Notes: generated by a model from the sequence alone, not told the origin. DNA of 60,000 nt from Polytrichum commune (GCA_950295325.1 OX485803.1:72867554-72927553); one strand, 5' to 3'. Positions 34,953-47,282 are shown, numbered from the stretch's first letter. Program-made: numbers and translations.

Positions 34953-36574
34953 GTAAGTTTTGGTAGATTTCTGAATTCGTGCAAAAATTTCTGATGCGCT
35001 ACATCCTAGTACTACTGTACTTGATTTCAGCTAATTTTGGATGTGAAGTGTGAACCTAATTAGTATCTGCAGCCAGTTGTTTAAGTTCCCACATCTACTT
35101 ACACTCTGTACGCATACGCTTAATTGTTGGATATATGGTTTGGACCCCAATTAATTCAACAGGCAGATGCTGGCAGGAATATGAAGTTCCCACATCTTCC
35201 CTTAGCTGTGCAGATATAAGATGTCGTACTAATACTACCAGAATATTTGGTTCAGAAGGTGTACTGTGTGGTTGTTCTAGAATTTGATGAAGTTTTGTAA
35301 TGCGGTGTGTTAAGTCGAAGATTGGACTTAGCTGCAGGTAGTCATGTCAGTGATGTAGTAGTGTAAGTCTAACTTATTGTGTGCTAGCTAACTTAGCTAG
35401 CTGCAGACAGAAAGGGGCTCAGGATTCTGGACTTGGAGTGTTAATTAAATTGGTGTAACATGTGCGCCGAATTCATGCTGTGTGCAGAAATTTTGTTCTC
35501 ATGGTCGTTTCTAAGTCTGACAGTAATACTCTTGCAGCTGTGGACAGAGAATTAATCAAGAGCCAGGAATATAGGGTCTAGAGTTTTTCTCTACACTTGC
35601 ATTATCGTGGGGGTCGACTTTTCCAAACTGAGCTATCCATAGTGTAACTTAGATTAGGTGTGATGTGAGCTCTGATCGATTTTGCGCCAAATTTTGCAAA
35701 GTACTCAAGATTTCTCAACTTTAGAGTACTCTTCCCGCTGTGCAGAGCATTAATTGAGGGTCTAGAGTTTCTGTCTGTGATGGCCATTTTCCTCTGCATT
35801 TCAAGTGTCAGCGGGTGTCGAGTTGGCGGCAGAATCGAACTTCCAGATTGAGCTCATGCATAGTGTATCTGAGGTTTGGCGTGATGTGTGCTTGGAATTC
35901 CGCCTATTAATGCATTATGATATTCATGGTTTCCAAAACTGATAGTCATAACGCAGCTGTGCGCTCTGGAGGATTGATTAAGAGCCACGGCTGCTTCTGG
36001 GATATGGTCTAGAGTTGCTCAGTGTGGTGACCATTTTGCTTCTGCATTTCGAATTGTTGTGGGCATCGACTTGGCCATGCAAAGTGTAGGTTGGCGGAAT
36101 ATGTGCTCCAAATTTGTGCCATTTTCATAATATTATGTATGGAACATCTTCTTGACAGTCTTGCAGGTGTGTGCTGAGAGTTCATTAACTTCAGAGCCAT
36201 GGCTGCTTCCAGAATAGGGTCTAAGTTGAAGTTTCTGTCTGTGTAGTGGCCATTTTCCTCCGAATTTCTATTGTCACAGGCGTCAACTGACAACAGAAAA
36301 AAACTTCCAGACTGGGCTCATGTATGTAGTGTAGGTCATTTGGTGTAGTGTGTGCTCCCATCAAATTGGGCCAACTATTCCATAATTAAATTGATAGGTT
36401 CTAAACTTGACACTGGTCTTCCAGCTGTGCAGAAGTCGATTATGAGCTATCTACAGTGGTAGAGTTGCTCAAGGGGTATGCACAGTGATTATTTCAAGTT
36501 CTTTAGCTGCTGCTCCATTTATGGTTTATCATGATAAATTTTCATGGTTTCTAAATTTGACAATACAACTCTTG
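34953..36574 (+). other. Probable leader intron with decayed tandem copies of exon 1
   Basis: Between the donor at 34953 and the acceptor TTCTGTGCAG at about 36574, the sequence contains about four diverged copies of the region spanning that acceptor and the start of coding exon 1. They begin near 35535, 35735, 35955 and 36165 (spacing about 200-215 bp), with a fainter one near 36420. Shared blocks include CTGTGCAGA, ATTAA-GAGCCA, GGGTCTAGAGTTT, TGGCCATTTTCCTC and a GAGCTC-like end. The copies have lost the ATG or acquired stops, for example the ATG copy near 36200 is stopped after 15 codons, so they are unlikely to be coding. Confidence 0.7.
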
Positions 36575-36605
36575 CTTCTGTGCAGACGAGAACTAATTAA
36601 GAGCC

Positions 36606-38305
36606 ATGGCGGCTTCCTGGTTAGGATCCAGAGTTTTTGTCTGTGTGGTGGCCATTTTCCTCTCCATTTCGGGTGTCCTGGGTATTGACGTGTCAACAGA
36701 ATTGGACTTCGAAACTGAGCTCCAGCAGCGCAAGCAGTTTGGAAACAGTTCCTTCATCTTCAGTTTCAACGACCCCGCAGCCACTGCCTTTGGCGATTTG
36801 CGAACGCTGTTCATTAACAACGACGAGGTTTTGGCAACACTGCCCAATGGGGGCGTTTCACAAAACTTGGTCACCTTGAAGGCCTGCGCAATTAACCAGC
36901 CTCACAACCACCCTCGGGGCACGGAAATCTCTCACGTTCTCAAAGGTTTGTGTGCTCTATTATTATTTCTTTCAAATCTATGCCAGTTTTTTATGGCTTA
37001 TCCTTTTAAGATTAAAAATTACGACTTTGAGGCCTATAGAGTCAGGGCCGCGTCAATTGTTCGTTCTTGTGGACTCGCATCACTATGCACTGTCTAGGTT
37101 AGACCATTAATACTCGGTCTCTTATCTTTGGTCCCAATGTCTAATTGATTTTCTGACAAGTGAGCATCTAAATAATGAGGCTGACATGGCCAGGGGTCCA
37201 GCTTGACCTAGGTAGTCCTGCTAAATACTCAGTAGATGACAGACACTTCTTACATAATGGCATCCAGAAGTCATTAGATTATTAAGGTGAGTGGGTCTTG
37301 AACGTGCACTTGTAGCTCTGCACTCGCTTCTTGTAGGATACGAAACATGAAATTCATGCAGGATGATATCCATTTTCCTTGACATAATTTTTGGAGCTCA
37401 TATGAAAATAGACTTGTACAATATTAAACTGAAGATTCTTCTTTCCTCCTTAAAATGATGGCATTGGTCTCCCAATTATGTTGACTACTGAGTTTAGAAT
37501 GGTTAACAAACCTCTGAAAACACATTCCAATCACTTTCAAACACACATGCCTTTTTGGTGTCCATTCTTAGATCCACACCTAACCACGCACCACTCAAAT
37601 ATAGGTGTCTGTTTAAGATGAGATTCCTAATGAGACTCGCCGACCTTATTCACAGGCTCGGTGGACATTAATTCTGCACAAATTTGAACAAAGATCGCTG
37701 CAAGTCTGGGAGCTGGACATTTGCTGAACCTCTTCCCACTTGTTTTCAAGAATTTAAGATGGGATTATGTCAAGGCTAGCTTAAACATATGTCTCACCCT
37801 AGCTGTATTGTGGTATCTTCATGCAGGGACACTTCTGTTTGGCTTTGCAGAAGAGAATACTGGCCGGCCTTTCATTGGAGGAAATGTCAAAACGGGGCAG
37901 ACCGTCATCATTCCTCAAGGTAATTAGGAACTAAACTCCACTACTTTACCCTAATAATTAGCACCTGCAGCACCAAGTTGTAACAGTACCCATATCTCAA
38001 CTTTGATTGACACGATAACACCTCAACATGTGATCAATTATATGGTTTACTATGATATTGCAGGCCTCATTCATTTTGCCCAGAACTTGGAGTGTGAGGA
38101 AGGTCAGTTCATAGCAAGCTTCCCGAACCGCGACCCTGGCACAGTGACCACCGCCTTAACCTTCTTCAACTTGCCTGAGAGTGCCATTCGTGCAACCACC
38201 GGCCTTACTGACAGTCAAATCAAAACGATCAAGGCTAGCGTCGACGCCAACCCTAATCCTTCCCTCGACCACGTTTGTGCAAAGAGATGTGGGATTAAGT
38301 ACTGA
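36606..38305 (+). CDS. Germin-like protein (cupin), 224 aa, secreted
   Basis: Exons 36606-36945, 37827-37919 and 38064-38305 join in consistent phase to encode 224 residues, the normal length for germin-like proteins. Residues 1-26 form a hydrophobic signal peptide ending ...ISGVLG, so it is expected in the apoplast or cell wall. The cupin box 1 is QPHNHPRGTEI (His100, His102, Glu107) and box 2 is IIPQGLIHFAQN (His148); these four residues bind the metal (Mn) in germins. GRPFIGGNVKTGQTV and SFPNRDPGT are typical family blocks. Germins form hexamers, and members have oxalate oxidase or superoxide dismutase activity; which applies here cannot be told. The ATG at 36606 is the first in frame with the signal peptide and lies 31 bp after a good splice acceptor. 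Confidence 0.95.
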
Positions 38306-40524
38306 TAACCAGTAAACTACAGTCATGAGGATTAGATGTGCAGATTACAGTTACAAGTCAATGAAAACTCCAGAAGAACGGTTTGGCAAGCTAATTTAGC
38401 AATTGTATGCACTCGAGGACCACTGTGTGTCGCTCCCGGCTTGCTCACAATAGTTCCAGAAACCAATTGTTGCATGAAATAGAGCATGGTTTCTGTAACT
38501 TCATGCGGTGCAAGATGAGTCCATAGAAGAGGTCCTTGCGAGCAGTAACTCAAATTGCATGTACTTTGGTCCCTAAGAAATAAGATTCTGCAAAGGTTTC
38601 AGACGTGATTGTATCAAAAGCTCAACATGAGAGGGTGTATTTTATTTGGTGCCTTCCATATTTGATCTGGTTTTGAGTTGAAATTCGGAGCAGTCCTATC
38701 CCAAGACTCCAATACTCACTGATGGGTACTTGCCTGGTGATGCTATAATATATGATAAATCTCTAAGCATGCCATAACATAACATAATTCAAATCTTGCA
38801 AACTGTTCAGTGGGGCTCCTTATTAATGGGAATGATTCTTGAATAGTGGTCACATTCAATCTAAATGTGGAAGATACTTGGGTTGGCAAGGTCTCTCGCA
38901 ACTACTTGACAAACCATTTGAATAATGTGATGGATTAGGCCTACCGGTGTTGGATTGGTATCAATTTCTTAAAATACCATTCGGACATCTTGAAATGAGG
39001 TTTTCACTCTTTTTTCATAACCAATAAGGTACTATATGTTTGAGGATATATATATATATATATATATATAATTTTGATATCATTCACATCTATATATCAT
39101 GCAAAAACTTTCATACCTAAGCAAAATTGTCCTAGTATAAATAAATAATAACATGGGCATATAAAGATTCTCTCACCTTGACATACCCACCATATATCAA
39201 TATGTGACTAGTAGCACAAATTTGAACTGCACTTATAGGTTCTTTGATACCATTATTGATGTTGCTTATTCATACCCATGCATTTATACATATACCGGTC
39301 CAACACTAGTCATGACATCTAATTACATTGTTCAATTTCGTCATTTGATTGAGCTTGAGTTTTGTAACAGCTATCATATCCTTGTTTGGGCCTGATGAAG
39401 CAATGAACACGAAGTGGGGAAGGTAGTTACAAAAGACTATATTCGGTAATTGGAGACTTTTTGATGACTTTGAGACTATTTAAGGACATAAATTTCACAT
39501 TTGTAGGAAGGAACAAACTATGAACATGCTATGTTCCCAATTTTGGATACAATTATGAGACCCAAATGCATGCAATTACACATACCGAAAATAAAAAATG
39601 GGATATATGAAATATTTGCATATACAAAATTGGTATCATATTTATTGAATACGGTTGAAATACAAAATACAAGTGGAATATCCAATATTTAGGCCAAAGT
39701 CCTTGAAATATAATCAATCACCAACCAGTACATGCGACAACTAATTGTATGTCAATATGACCTATATGTTTGGATCGTCAATATGACGTACTACTTTTAT
39801 TTTTGCAATAGCCTTTGCGGCTGTTTCATTTTCTTTTGCTTTAATGGCCTTCATAGCTCTGAAAATCTCGGATCCTCGGCTCTAACCTTGTTTGCTCACT
39901 GGTCCAGAATATGTGCCATTCGTCTATATTTGCCGTTTTGCATTCTTCCGGAGGGCCAAACAATGATCGGACTCGCAAGAAGCAATCTTTAGGGTTCTCC
40001 TATCCAATGACAAAGTCGAGGATGAACGGCCCACATTCGAGTATAGTGGGGTCTAAAACAACGACCACAAATTTATATAATGAAGTGGGTTAGTATAAGT
40101 GGGCTCAACTTACAGATGCAAGTTCGAAAACACAAGACACGGAAATGCACTAATACATGGATATCATCAAAGAAAAACTTAAGAAGGCCAAAAGTTGGGC
40201 ACCTTGGCCTTGGGGGTGTTGTTTTAAGCTTTGGGAACATACATGGCGTAATATACACTCACGACAAGGACGTTCGTAAACATCCCGACATCAATTCGGG
40301 GTTCATCCATGCAAAGGCGTCTGCTCGACCGTGGGTTGCGAACGTGCTTCTCAGTGCGGAGGGGAGATGGAGATGGAGATGGAGTGTAATTCAATTTTGC
40401 TACCTTTCCAGGAGAGCTATCCACAACTCCGTCTTCAAATCCAGAGTTTTTGGAGTAATCAAGAACAGAGGCGCCATCGACGGCCAAAAATTAGATTAGT
40501 AAAGGCATTACAACGTCGCTCATA
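38306..40524. other. Gene-free interval with simple repeats
   Basis: AT-rich. Holds an (AT)12 run at 39046-39070 and (GGAGAT)3 at about 40363-40385. Frames of 87-139 codons at 40080-40499 (both strands) overlap one another and the (GGAGAT)n tract; I see no domain. Confidence 0.5.
39046..39070. repeat. (AT)12 microsatellite
   Basis: Uninterrupted alternating A/T. Confidence 0.97.
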
Positions 40525-43172
40525 CCAAGGACTAGGACAACATCAAGATCAACCCACTGTTCCCGTGAATAACCCTCACATGGTGGAAGGAATTCATCCT
40601 CTTCATTGGCGACACCAATTGTAGTTTTATATTCCACGACAGCTTCAAAGTCGCTACCATAGCTTGACGCTTCCGAAGACAACTCTAACGCACTATCACC
40701 GGCGTTGGAATCCATGGCCACTACAAGAGAGCCAAATGAAGAGTATGTCAAAATATCCCATTCAATAAATTTCATGGATAGTCCTAACGCTTATTGTCAA
40801 TGAAACACAATGTGGGCAATAATGGCTTTCATGGCGTGGAAACAAAGACATATTGGTATACGAGCGCGCGTCCGCATACCTCCATATAACAACATTATTA
40901 GTGCAAGCACACGCGCATCCGGATACATCTGTCTGTTGATAGTTGGCGCAAAGGTTCAGACAACAGAAACACCAGAGGTTTATGGACGCGCATCTGTAGA
41001 TCTCATTGTGGTCAGAGAGGTCAGTGTCAAGCGTAAAGGCTTTGACAAACTATACAACATAGGTTTACGGATGCATGTCCGTAAACATCCGTATGTCAAC
41101 ATTCATTGTTGTCAAAGACACAGAGGTTTAGGGAACCAAGAGGTCTATGCGCCACTTACATGTATACCCAGGCCTTACAACAATACGAATTTGAAGAGAA
41201 TAACATACGCGCTTCCTACTGTGTTTTAACAATGTCAAATTTTTGTACTATGATACATAGGGTGATGTAGGTTACGGGACGCAAGTAGGTTTAATGACGT
41301 GATGTAGATTTGGGGGTATAACGCTCAAGGCATTAGATGTTCAATTCGCCAAGAGGTTCTACGTTCACGGACGTACTTCCGTAAACTTCCATGACACTAC
41401 AGTCTCCTTGCCATACTCTACATGGCATATGGTCATGATGTCATTTTAGGTATCATACAAAACTATAGCACCAAAGGTATGCATGTTTACGGACGCGCGT
41501 CCATAAACCTTTGTACCTCATTACTAGCTCAACCAACATGCTCAAAGCAATAAAGATTCAATGCACCAAGAGGTTTGAGGTTTACGGACGCGCGTCCGTA
41601 AACCTCTGTACCTCATTACTAACTCAACTAAAATGCTCAACTAAAAATTAATAGAAATTCAATGCACCAAGAGGTTTGAGGTTTACGGACGCGCGTCCGT
41701 AAACTTCCATGACACTACAGTCTCGTTGCCATACTCTACATGACACATGGTCATGATGTCAGTGTAGGTGTCATACCGAACCATGGCACTAGAGGTATGC
41801 ATGTTTACGGACGCGTGTCCGTAAACCTCTGTACCTCATCACTAGCTCAACTAAAAATTAATAGAAATTCAATGCACCAAGAGGTTTGAGGTTTACGGAC
41901 GCGCGTCCGTAAACTTCCATGACACTACAGTCTCGTTGTCTTACTTTATATGGCACATGGTCATGATATCAATTTAGGTGCCATACCGAACCATGGCACT
42001 AGAGGTATGCATGTTTACGGACGCGTGTCCGTAAACCTCTGTACCTCATCACTAGCTCAACTAAAATGCTCAAAGCAATAGAAATTCAATGCACCAAGAG
42101 ATTTGAGGTTTACGGACGCGCGTCCGTAAACTTCCGTTATTTGCGGCGGCATAATAGGATCTATACATCCACAAAATAAAAACCCAGAACACTACAAGGG
42201 TCTTGAGAGCGCAACCCACATCTGAGATGCAAAAAGAGTACCTTGGTGAGGGGATGTCTCCTTAAGTAGTGATCGTTTTCCCTTGGATCCGTTTTTCGAC
42301 ATAGGATACTATCCACCAACTATGTCCTAAAAATAAAAACCTAAGATTTCTACATTCCATGTGCCATCCTTATAATGGAACGTGTATTCATGGTGGACAA
42401 CATCCATAGACCATGAGTCCATATAATGACAAAAGCAAAAGGCATCTATTGGCTAATAATATATGAGCATTATACATTATTGAGAGGTGGTTTGTAGTAT
42501 TAAAATGCCCAATATTAAGAATTCATTGTAGAATTAGTAGACAAAAATTATAGAATCATGGAAAAATCGACCACAACAACAACAATAATACATCAAATAA
42601 ATTAAAATTAAAATACATATATATTCAAAATTAAAATAGAAAATATTTTATTGTTTTGCATACAATGTAATGATATTCACTACAATATCATGTTATCTCA
42701 TGTCATCTTGCATTTAATATTGCAATTACATTGACCACCACCCTACCATCCAACATGTTTAATCTACCCACCTACATACACCTATACATAATTGTATTAA
42801 TAAATACACAAAATTTAAGCACCTAGACGCCCTGAAAGTAGCACATCTATTGTCCTAGTTATGGGTTGAATTAAAATGAATATTGTCAATTTTCTTTCTA
42901 AAACTTAGGGCCCCCTTGAGTACATCAACATTTACCTCAAAAAAAATCTAATAGCCTTCTTTATGTACTATATGTGAGAGAAAACATTTTTTAGTACCTC
43001 ATGTATATTATGTACGGTAATGACTCAAACAATACCAATTCTTACACTCACATTAGTTCGTACGTGGTATCAAAGAAAACATTTGTATCCAATGGTGCAA
43101 AACAATGTATCATTAATGGGTGTTGGGGATAATTTCAATTTAAGACCAAGGTGTTGGGGTTCATATTTATTT
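40525..43172 (+). repeat. Left arm of a 6.3-kb near-perfect inverted repeat
   Basis: Every position x here corresponds to 87388 minus x in 44216-46863. The correspondence holds at 40525, 40775, 40810, 41229, 43020 and 43172, so there are no net indels over 2648 bp. In the stretches I compared base by base I found one mismatch (41404 C versus T in the partner). The outer end is CCAAGGACTAGG, the inner end TTCATATTTATTT. Contents: an acidic reading frame at the outer end (40775-40491, minus), the palindrome array at 41063-42131, and AT-rich sequence. Confidence 0.95.
41063..42131. repeat. Array of 24-bp palindromes in the left arm
   Basis: Palindromes with half-site GTTTACGGACGC and its complement start at 41063, 41363, 41485, 41580, 41681, 41803, 41891, 42013 and 42108. 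Those at 41580, 41681, 41891 and 42108 are perfect; those at 41803 and 42013 have one central change; the rest are more diverged. Decayed versions are seen around 40860, 40912 and 40985. Two palindromes form one higher-order unit of about 210 bp, with linkers such as CTCTGTACCTCATCACTAGC and TTCCATGACACTACAGTCTC. Confidence 0.95.
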
Positions 43173-44215
43173 GATAATTTCAATTTAAGACCAAGGTGTT
43201 GGGGCATCAACGAGTGGTATACCAATTGGCCACAAATTCTCATGAAACTTTGGCAAGAAATACTTGTCATTCCCTCAAGTATCACAATTTGTGAAAGGAG
43301 ATTTACAAAAACATAATACTATCAAGAGCCACTTGCAAACTTTATTAAAGTTGGACACTTTGGATGCTTTGATGCGAGTATCATTATGCAAGATATTTAA
43401 ATTAAGCACATTTGAAACATAAATAATAAAACCAAACACAGAGGTATGGGTTGAATTCATATGCTTATAATATCTTAAACAACATTGCAAATGAATTCAA
43501 TCCTTCCACACATAGGTCTAAGCTTGTATTAAAACAAAACGAGTGGATATGTGTTGAATTCATATCCCTATTGTACATTTAAACAACCTTCGGGATTAAG
43601 TAAATCCTTCCACACCTAGGTCTGAGCTTGTATTATTGCCTATAAGTACTAGCAAAATGTTGTTTATATTGGAGTTAATTTTCTATGGTGTCATGTATTG
43701 TTGTGTTAAGTACTCAATTATATAATATCAATATGAGACGTTAAAAACCTTTCATCAAAAGTAAAGGTTTAAAGCAAATGGTTCAATATGGTTCAAAACA
43801 TAAATTTGTTAATCTTAAATTTTTTGAAGTTGTAATTTTTTTCATATTCCTTAAATTCATTATAAACTTGAGATCAACATAATTTATTGGCATAAATCCA
43901 TCAATGTGATATAATGTTATCGTATTTTAAACAAGTTTGAGTGACAATTCTTTGTTCAATGTCACCTACTTTTTCACCTCTTACACCATCTTCTAGTATA
44001 CTTTGTGAACATAAGTTTTCTTGACTTTTGAAATGTTTATTTTTTTATTTTACAAAATTTAAAGTTAGTTTATATTAGTTTTGAATTAATTCTTCTTTAG
44101 CCTTGACATGTATCGGGAGTTGTTCACTATACCATGCTTGCACCCCTATGTCCTCATGTTTGAGAATGATTAGGCGATTATACCTTGGTCTTAAGTCATT
44201 TAACACGTATATGTG
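43173..44215. other. Spacer between the inverted repeat arms
   Basis: 1043 bp of single-copy, AT-rich sequence, with a hAT relic at its left side. The left side begins with a second copy (43173-43204) of a 32-bp block also present at 43127-43158 inside the arm. The right side has a diverged counterpart (CCTTGGTCTTAA at about 44183). Confidence 0.8.
43208..43422 (+). pseudogene. hAT transposase C-terminal dimerisation domain, relic
   Basis: Two overlapping frames together give the hAT family C-terminal block. The first reads NWPQILMKLWQEILVIPSS then CERRFTKT up to a stop at 43316. The second, shifted by one base from about 43312, reads IKSHLQTLLKLDTLDALM. The pattern (L.IP.S...CER.F, then IKS.L...L...LDALM) is characteristic of hAT dimerisation regions. 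The frameshift and lack of the upstream catalytic region mark it as dead. Confidence 0.72.
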
Positions 44216-46863
44216 AAATAAATATGAACCCCAACACCTTGGTCTTAAATTGAAATTATCCCCAACACCCATTAATGATACATTGTTTTGCACCATTGGA
44301 TACAAATGTTTTCTTTGATACCACGTACGAACTAATGTGAGTGTAAGAATTGGTATTGTTTGAGTCATTACCGTACATAATATACATGAGGTACTAAAAA
44401 ATGTTTTCTCTCACATATAGTACATAAAGAAGGCTATTAGATTTTTTTTGAGGTAAATGTTGATGTACTCAAGGGGGCCCTAAGTTTTAGAAAGAAAATT
44501 GACAATATTCATTTTAATTCAACCCATAACTAGGACAATAGATGTGCTACTTTCAGGGCGTCTAGGTGCTTAAATTTTGTGTATTTATTAATACAATTAT
44601 GTATAGGTGTATGTAGGTGGGTAGATTAAACATGTTGGATGGTAGGGTGGTGGTCAATGTAATTGCAATATTAAATGCAAGATGACATGAGATAACATGA
44701 TATTGTAGTGAATATCATTACATTGTATGCAAAACAATAAAATATTTTCTATTTTAATTTTGAATATATATGTATTTTAATTTTAATTTATTTGATGTAT
44801 TATTGTTGTTGTTGTGGTCGATTTTTCCATGATTCTATAATTTTTGTCTACTAATTCTACAATGAATTCTTAATATTGGGCATTTTAATACTACAAACCA
44901 CCTCTCAATAATGTATAATGCTCATATATTATTAGCCAATAGATGCCTTTTGCTTTTGTCATTATATGGACTCATGGTCTATGGATGTTGTCCACCATGA
45001 ATACACGTTCCATTATAAGGATGGCACATGGAATGTAGAAATCTTAGGTTTTTATTTTTAGGACATAGTTGGTGGATAGTATCCTATGTCGAAAAACGGA
45101 TCCAAGGGAAAACGATCACTACTTAAGGAGACATCCCCTCACCAAGGTACTCTTTTTGCATCTCAGATGTGGGTTGCGCTCTCAAGACCCTTGTAGTGTT
45201 CTGGGTTTTTATTTTGTGGATGTATAGATCCTATTATGCCGCCGCAAATAACGGAAGTTTACGGACGCGCGTCCGTAAACCTCAAATCTCTTGGTGCATT
45301 GAATTTCTATTGCTTTGAGCATTTTAGTTGAGCTAGTGATGAGGTACAGAGGTTTACGGACACGCGTCCGTAAACATGCATACCTCTAGTGCCATGGTTC
45401 GGTATGGCACCTAAATTGATATCATGACCATGTGCCATATAAAGTAAGACAACGAGACTGTAGTGTCATGGAAGTTTACGGACGCGCGTCCGTAAACCTC
45501 AAACCTCTTGGTGCATTGAATTTCTATTAATTTTTAGTTGAGCTAGTGATGAGGTACAGAGGTTTACGGACACGCGTCCGTAAACATGCATACCTCTAGT
45601 GCCATGGTTCGGTATGACACCTACACTGACATCATGACCATGTGTCATGTAGAGTATGGCAACGAGACTGTAGTGTCATGGAAGTTTACGGACGCGCGTC
45701 CGTAAACCTCAAACCTCTTGGTGCATTGAATTTCTATTAATTTTTAGTTGAGCATTTTAGTTGAGTTAGTAATGAGGTACAGAGGTTTACGGACGCGCGT
45801 CCGTAAACCTCAAACCTCTTGGTGCATTGAATCTTTATTGCTTTGAGCATGTTGGTTGAGCTAGTAATGAGGTACAAAGGTTTATGGACGCGCGTCCGTA
45901 AACATGCATACCTTTGGTGCTATAGTTTTGTATGATACCTAAAATGACATCATGACCATATGCCATGTAGAGTATGGCAAGGAAACTGTAGTGTCATGGA
46001 AGTTTACGGAAGTACGTCCGTGAACGTAGAACCTCTTGGCGAATTGAACATCTAATGCCTTGAGCGTTATACCCCCAAATCTACATCACGTCATTAAACC
46101 TACTTGCGTCCCGTAACCTACATCACCCTATGTATCATAGTACAAAAATTTGACATTGTTAAAACACAGTAGGAAGCGCGTATGTTATTCTCTTCAAATT
46201 CGTATTGTTGTAAGGCCTGGGTATACATGTAAGTGGCGCATAGACCTCTTGGTTCCCTAAACCTCTGTGTCTTTGACAACAATGAATGTTGACATACGGA
46301 TGTTTACGGACATGCATCCGTAAACCTATGTTGTATAGTTTGTCAAAGCCTTTACGCTTGACACTGACCTCTCTGACCACAATGAGATCTACAGATGCGC
46401 GTCCATAAACCTCTGGTGTTTCTGTTGTCTGAACCTTTGCGCCAACTATCAACAGACAGATGTATCCGGATGCGCGTGTGCTTGCACTAATAATGTTGTT
46501 ATATGGAGGTATGCGGACGCGCGCTCGTATACCAATATGTCTTTGTTTCCACGCCATGAAAGCCATTATTGCCCACATTGTGTTTCATTGACAATAAGCG
46601 TTAGGACTATCCATGAAATTTATTGAATGGGATATTTTGACATACTCTTCATTTGGCTCTCTTGTAGTGGCCATGGATTCCAACGCCGGTGATAGTGCGT
46701 TAGAGTTGTCTTCGGAAGCGTCAAGCTATGGTAGCGACTTTGAAGCTGTCGTGGAATATAAAACTACAATTGGTGTCGCCAATGAAGAGGATGAATTCCT
46801 TCCACCATGTGAGGGTTATTCACGGGAACAGTGGGTTGATCTTGATGTTGTCCTAGTCCTTGG
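44216..46863 (-). repeat. Right arm of the 6.3-kb inverted repeat
   Basis: Reverse complement of 40525-43172 without indels. It ends outward at GTCCTAGTCCTTGG. Beyond it the sequence diverges from the left flank. Confidence 0.95.
45257..46325. repeat. Array of 24-bp palindromes in the right arm
   Basis: Mirror image of the left-arm array, at positions 87388 minus x. Confidence 0.95.
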
Positions 46864-47044
46864 TTGTGGCGTTCCTATAGGTGATGGTGTTTGTAGGAAC
46901 TCGAATCCTAATGATTGTATTGATGCAAATACCTTTGGGGAGGAAGATGTTGGGGTGTGCCTCCAACTCTACACGTGCAACTTGACAATTGTGCCAAGGA
47001 CAACAAATGTTGATACATGTGTATTTTTTTGTCATTGCTTGTAG
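46613..47044 (+). CDS. Acidic ORF crossing the right edge of the inverted repeat
   Basis: ATG at 46613, 143 codons. The first 84 codons lie in the repeat arm (mirror frame at 40775-40525 minus) and continue uniquely to 47044 here. The product is rich in Asp/Glu/Ser (ALELSSEASSYGSDFEAVVEY), like the acidic N-termini of some transposases, but I recognise no domain. In the left copy the frame runs into unrelated sequence and stops at 40491. It may be a remnant of a transposon gene or not coding at all. Confidence 0.3.
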   Translation: MKFIEWDILTYSSFGSLVVAMDSNAGDSALELSSEASSYGSDFEAVVEYKTTIGVANEEDEFLPPCEGYSREQWVDLDVVLVLGCGVPIGDGVCRNSNPNDCIDANTFGEEDVGVCLQLYTCNLTIVPRTTNVDTCVFFCHCL

Positions 47045-47282
47045 CCAAGGGCGTTTTCAAAGAAGTGTTTGTGTTTTTTTTTTATGGTTGGTCATACGCA
47101 CGATGACATTGATGCTTTATTTGGATGTTAGATGCTTCATTTGATTGATTTACACGGATAAATTATAACAAGTTTCGAAAGATAAAAAATAATCAAGAAG
47201 ATTCTACGCACACCCGTGTAGTAATATCTTCTTTGTATCCGCTTATAAATTATTCCTGCTTTATCACTAGCTCAATTTGGGA

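Noticed and set aside
40080-40499. 139-codon frame left of the inverted repeat
   Set aside because: Overlaps an equally long minus-strand frame and a (GGAGAT)n tract, so it cannot be supported as coding.
40810-41229. Two identical 139-codon frames (40810-41229 + and 46159-46578 -)
   Set aside because: They are mirror images in the inverted repeat and run through decayed palindrome units. No domain or codon pattern supports coding.
41063-42131. CRISPR-like array of regularly spaced repeats
   Set aside because: Repeats are full palindromes with repeated, not unique, linkers in a plant nuclear context; there are no cas genes.
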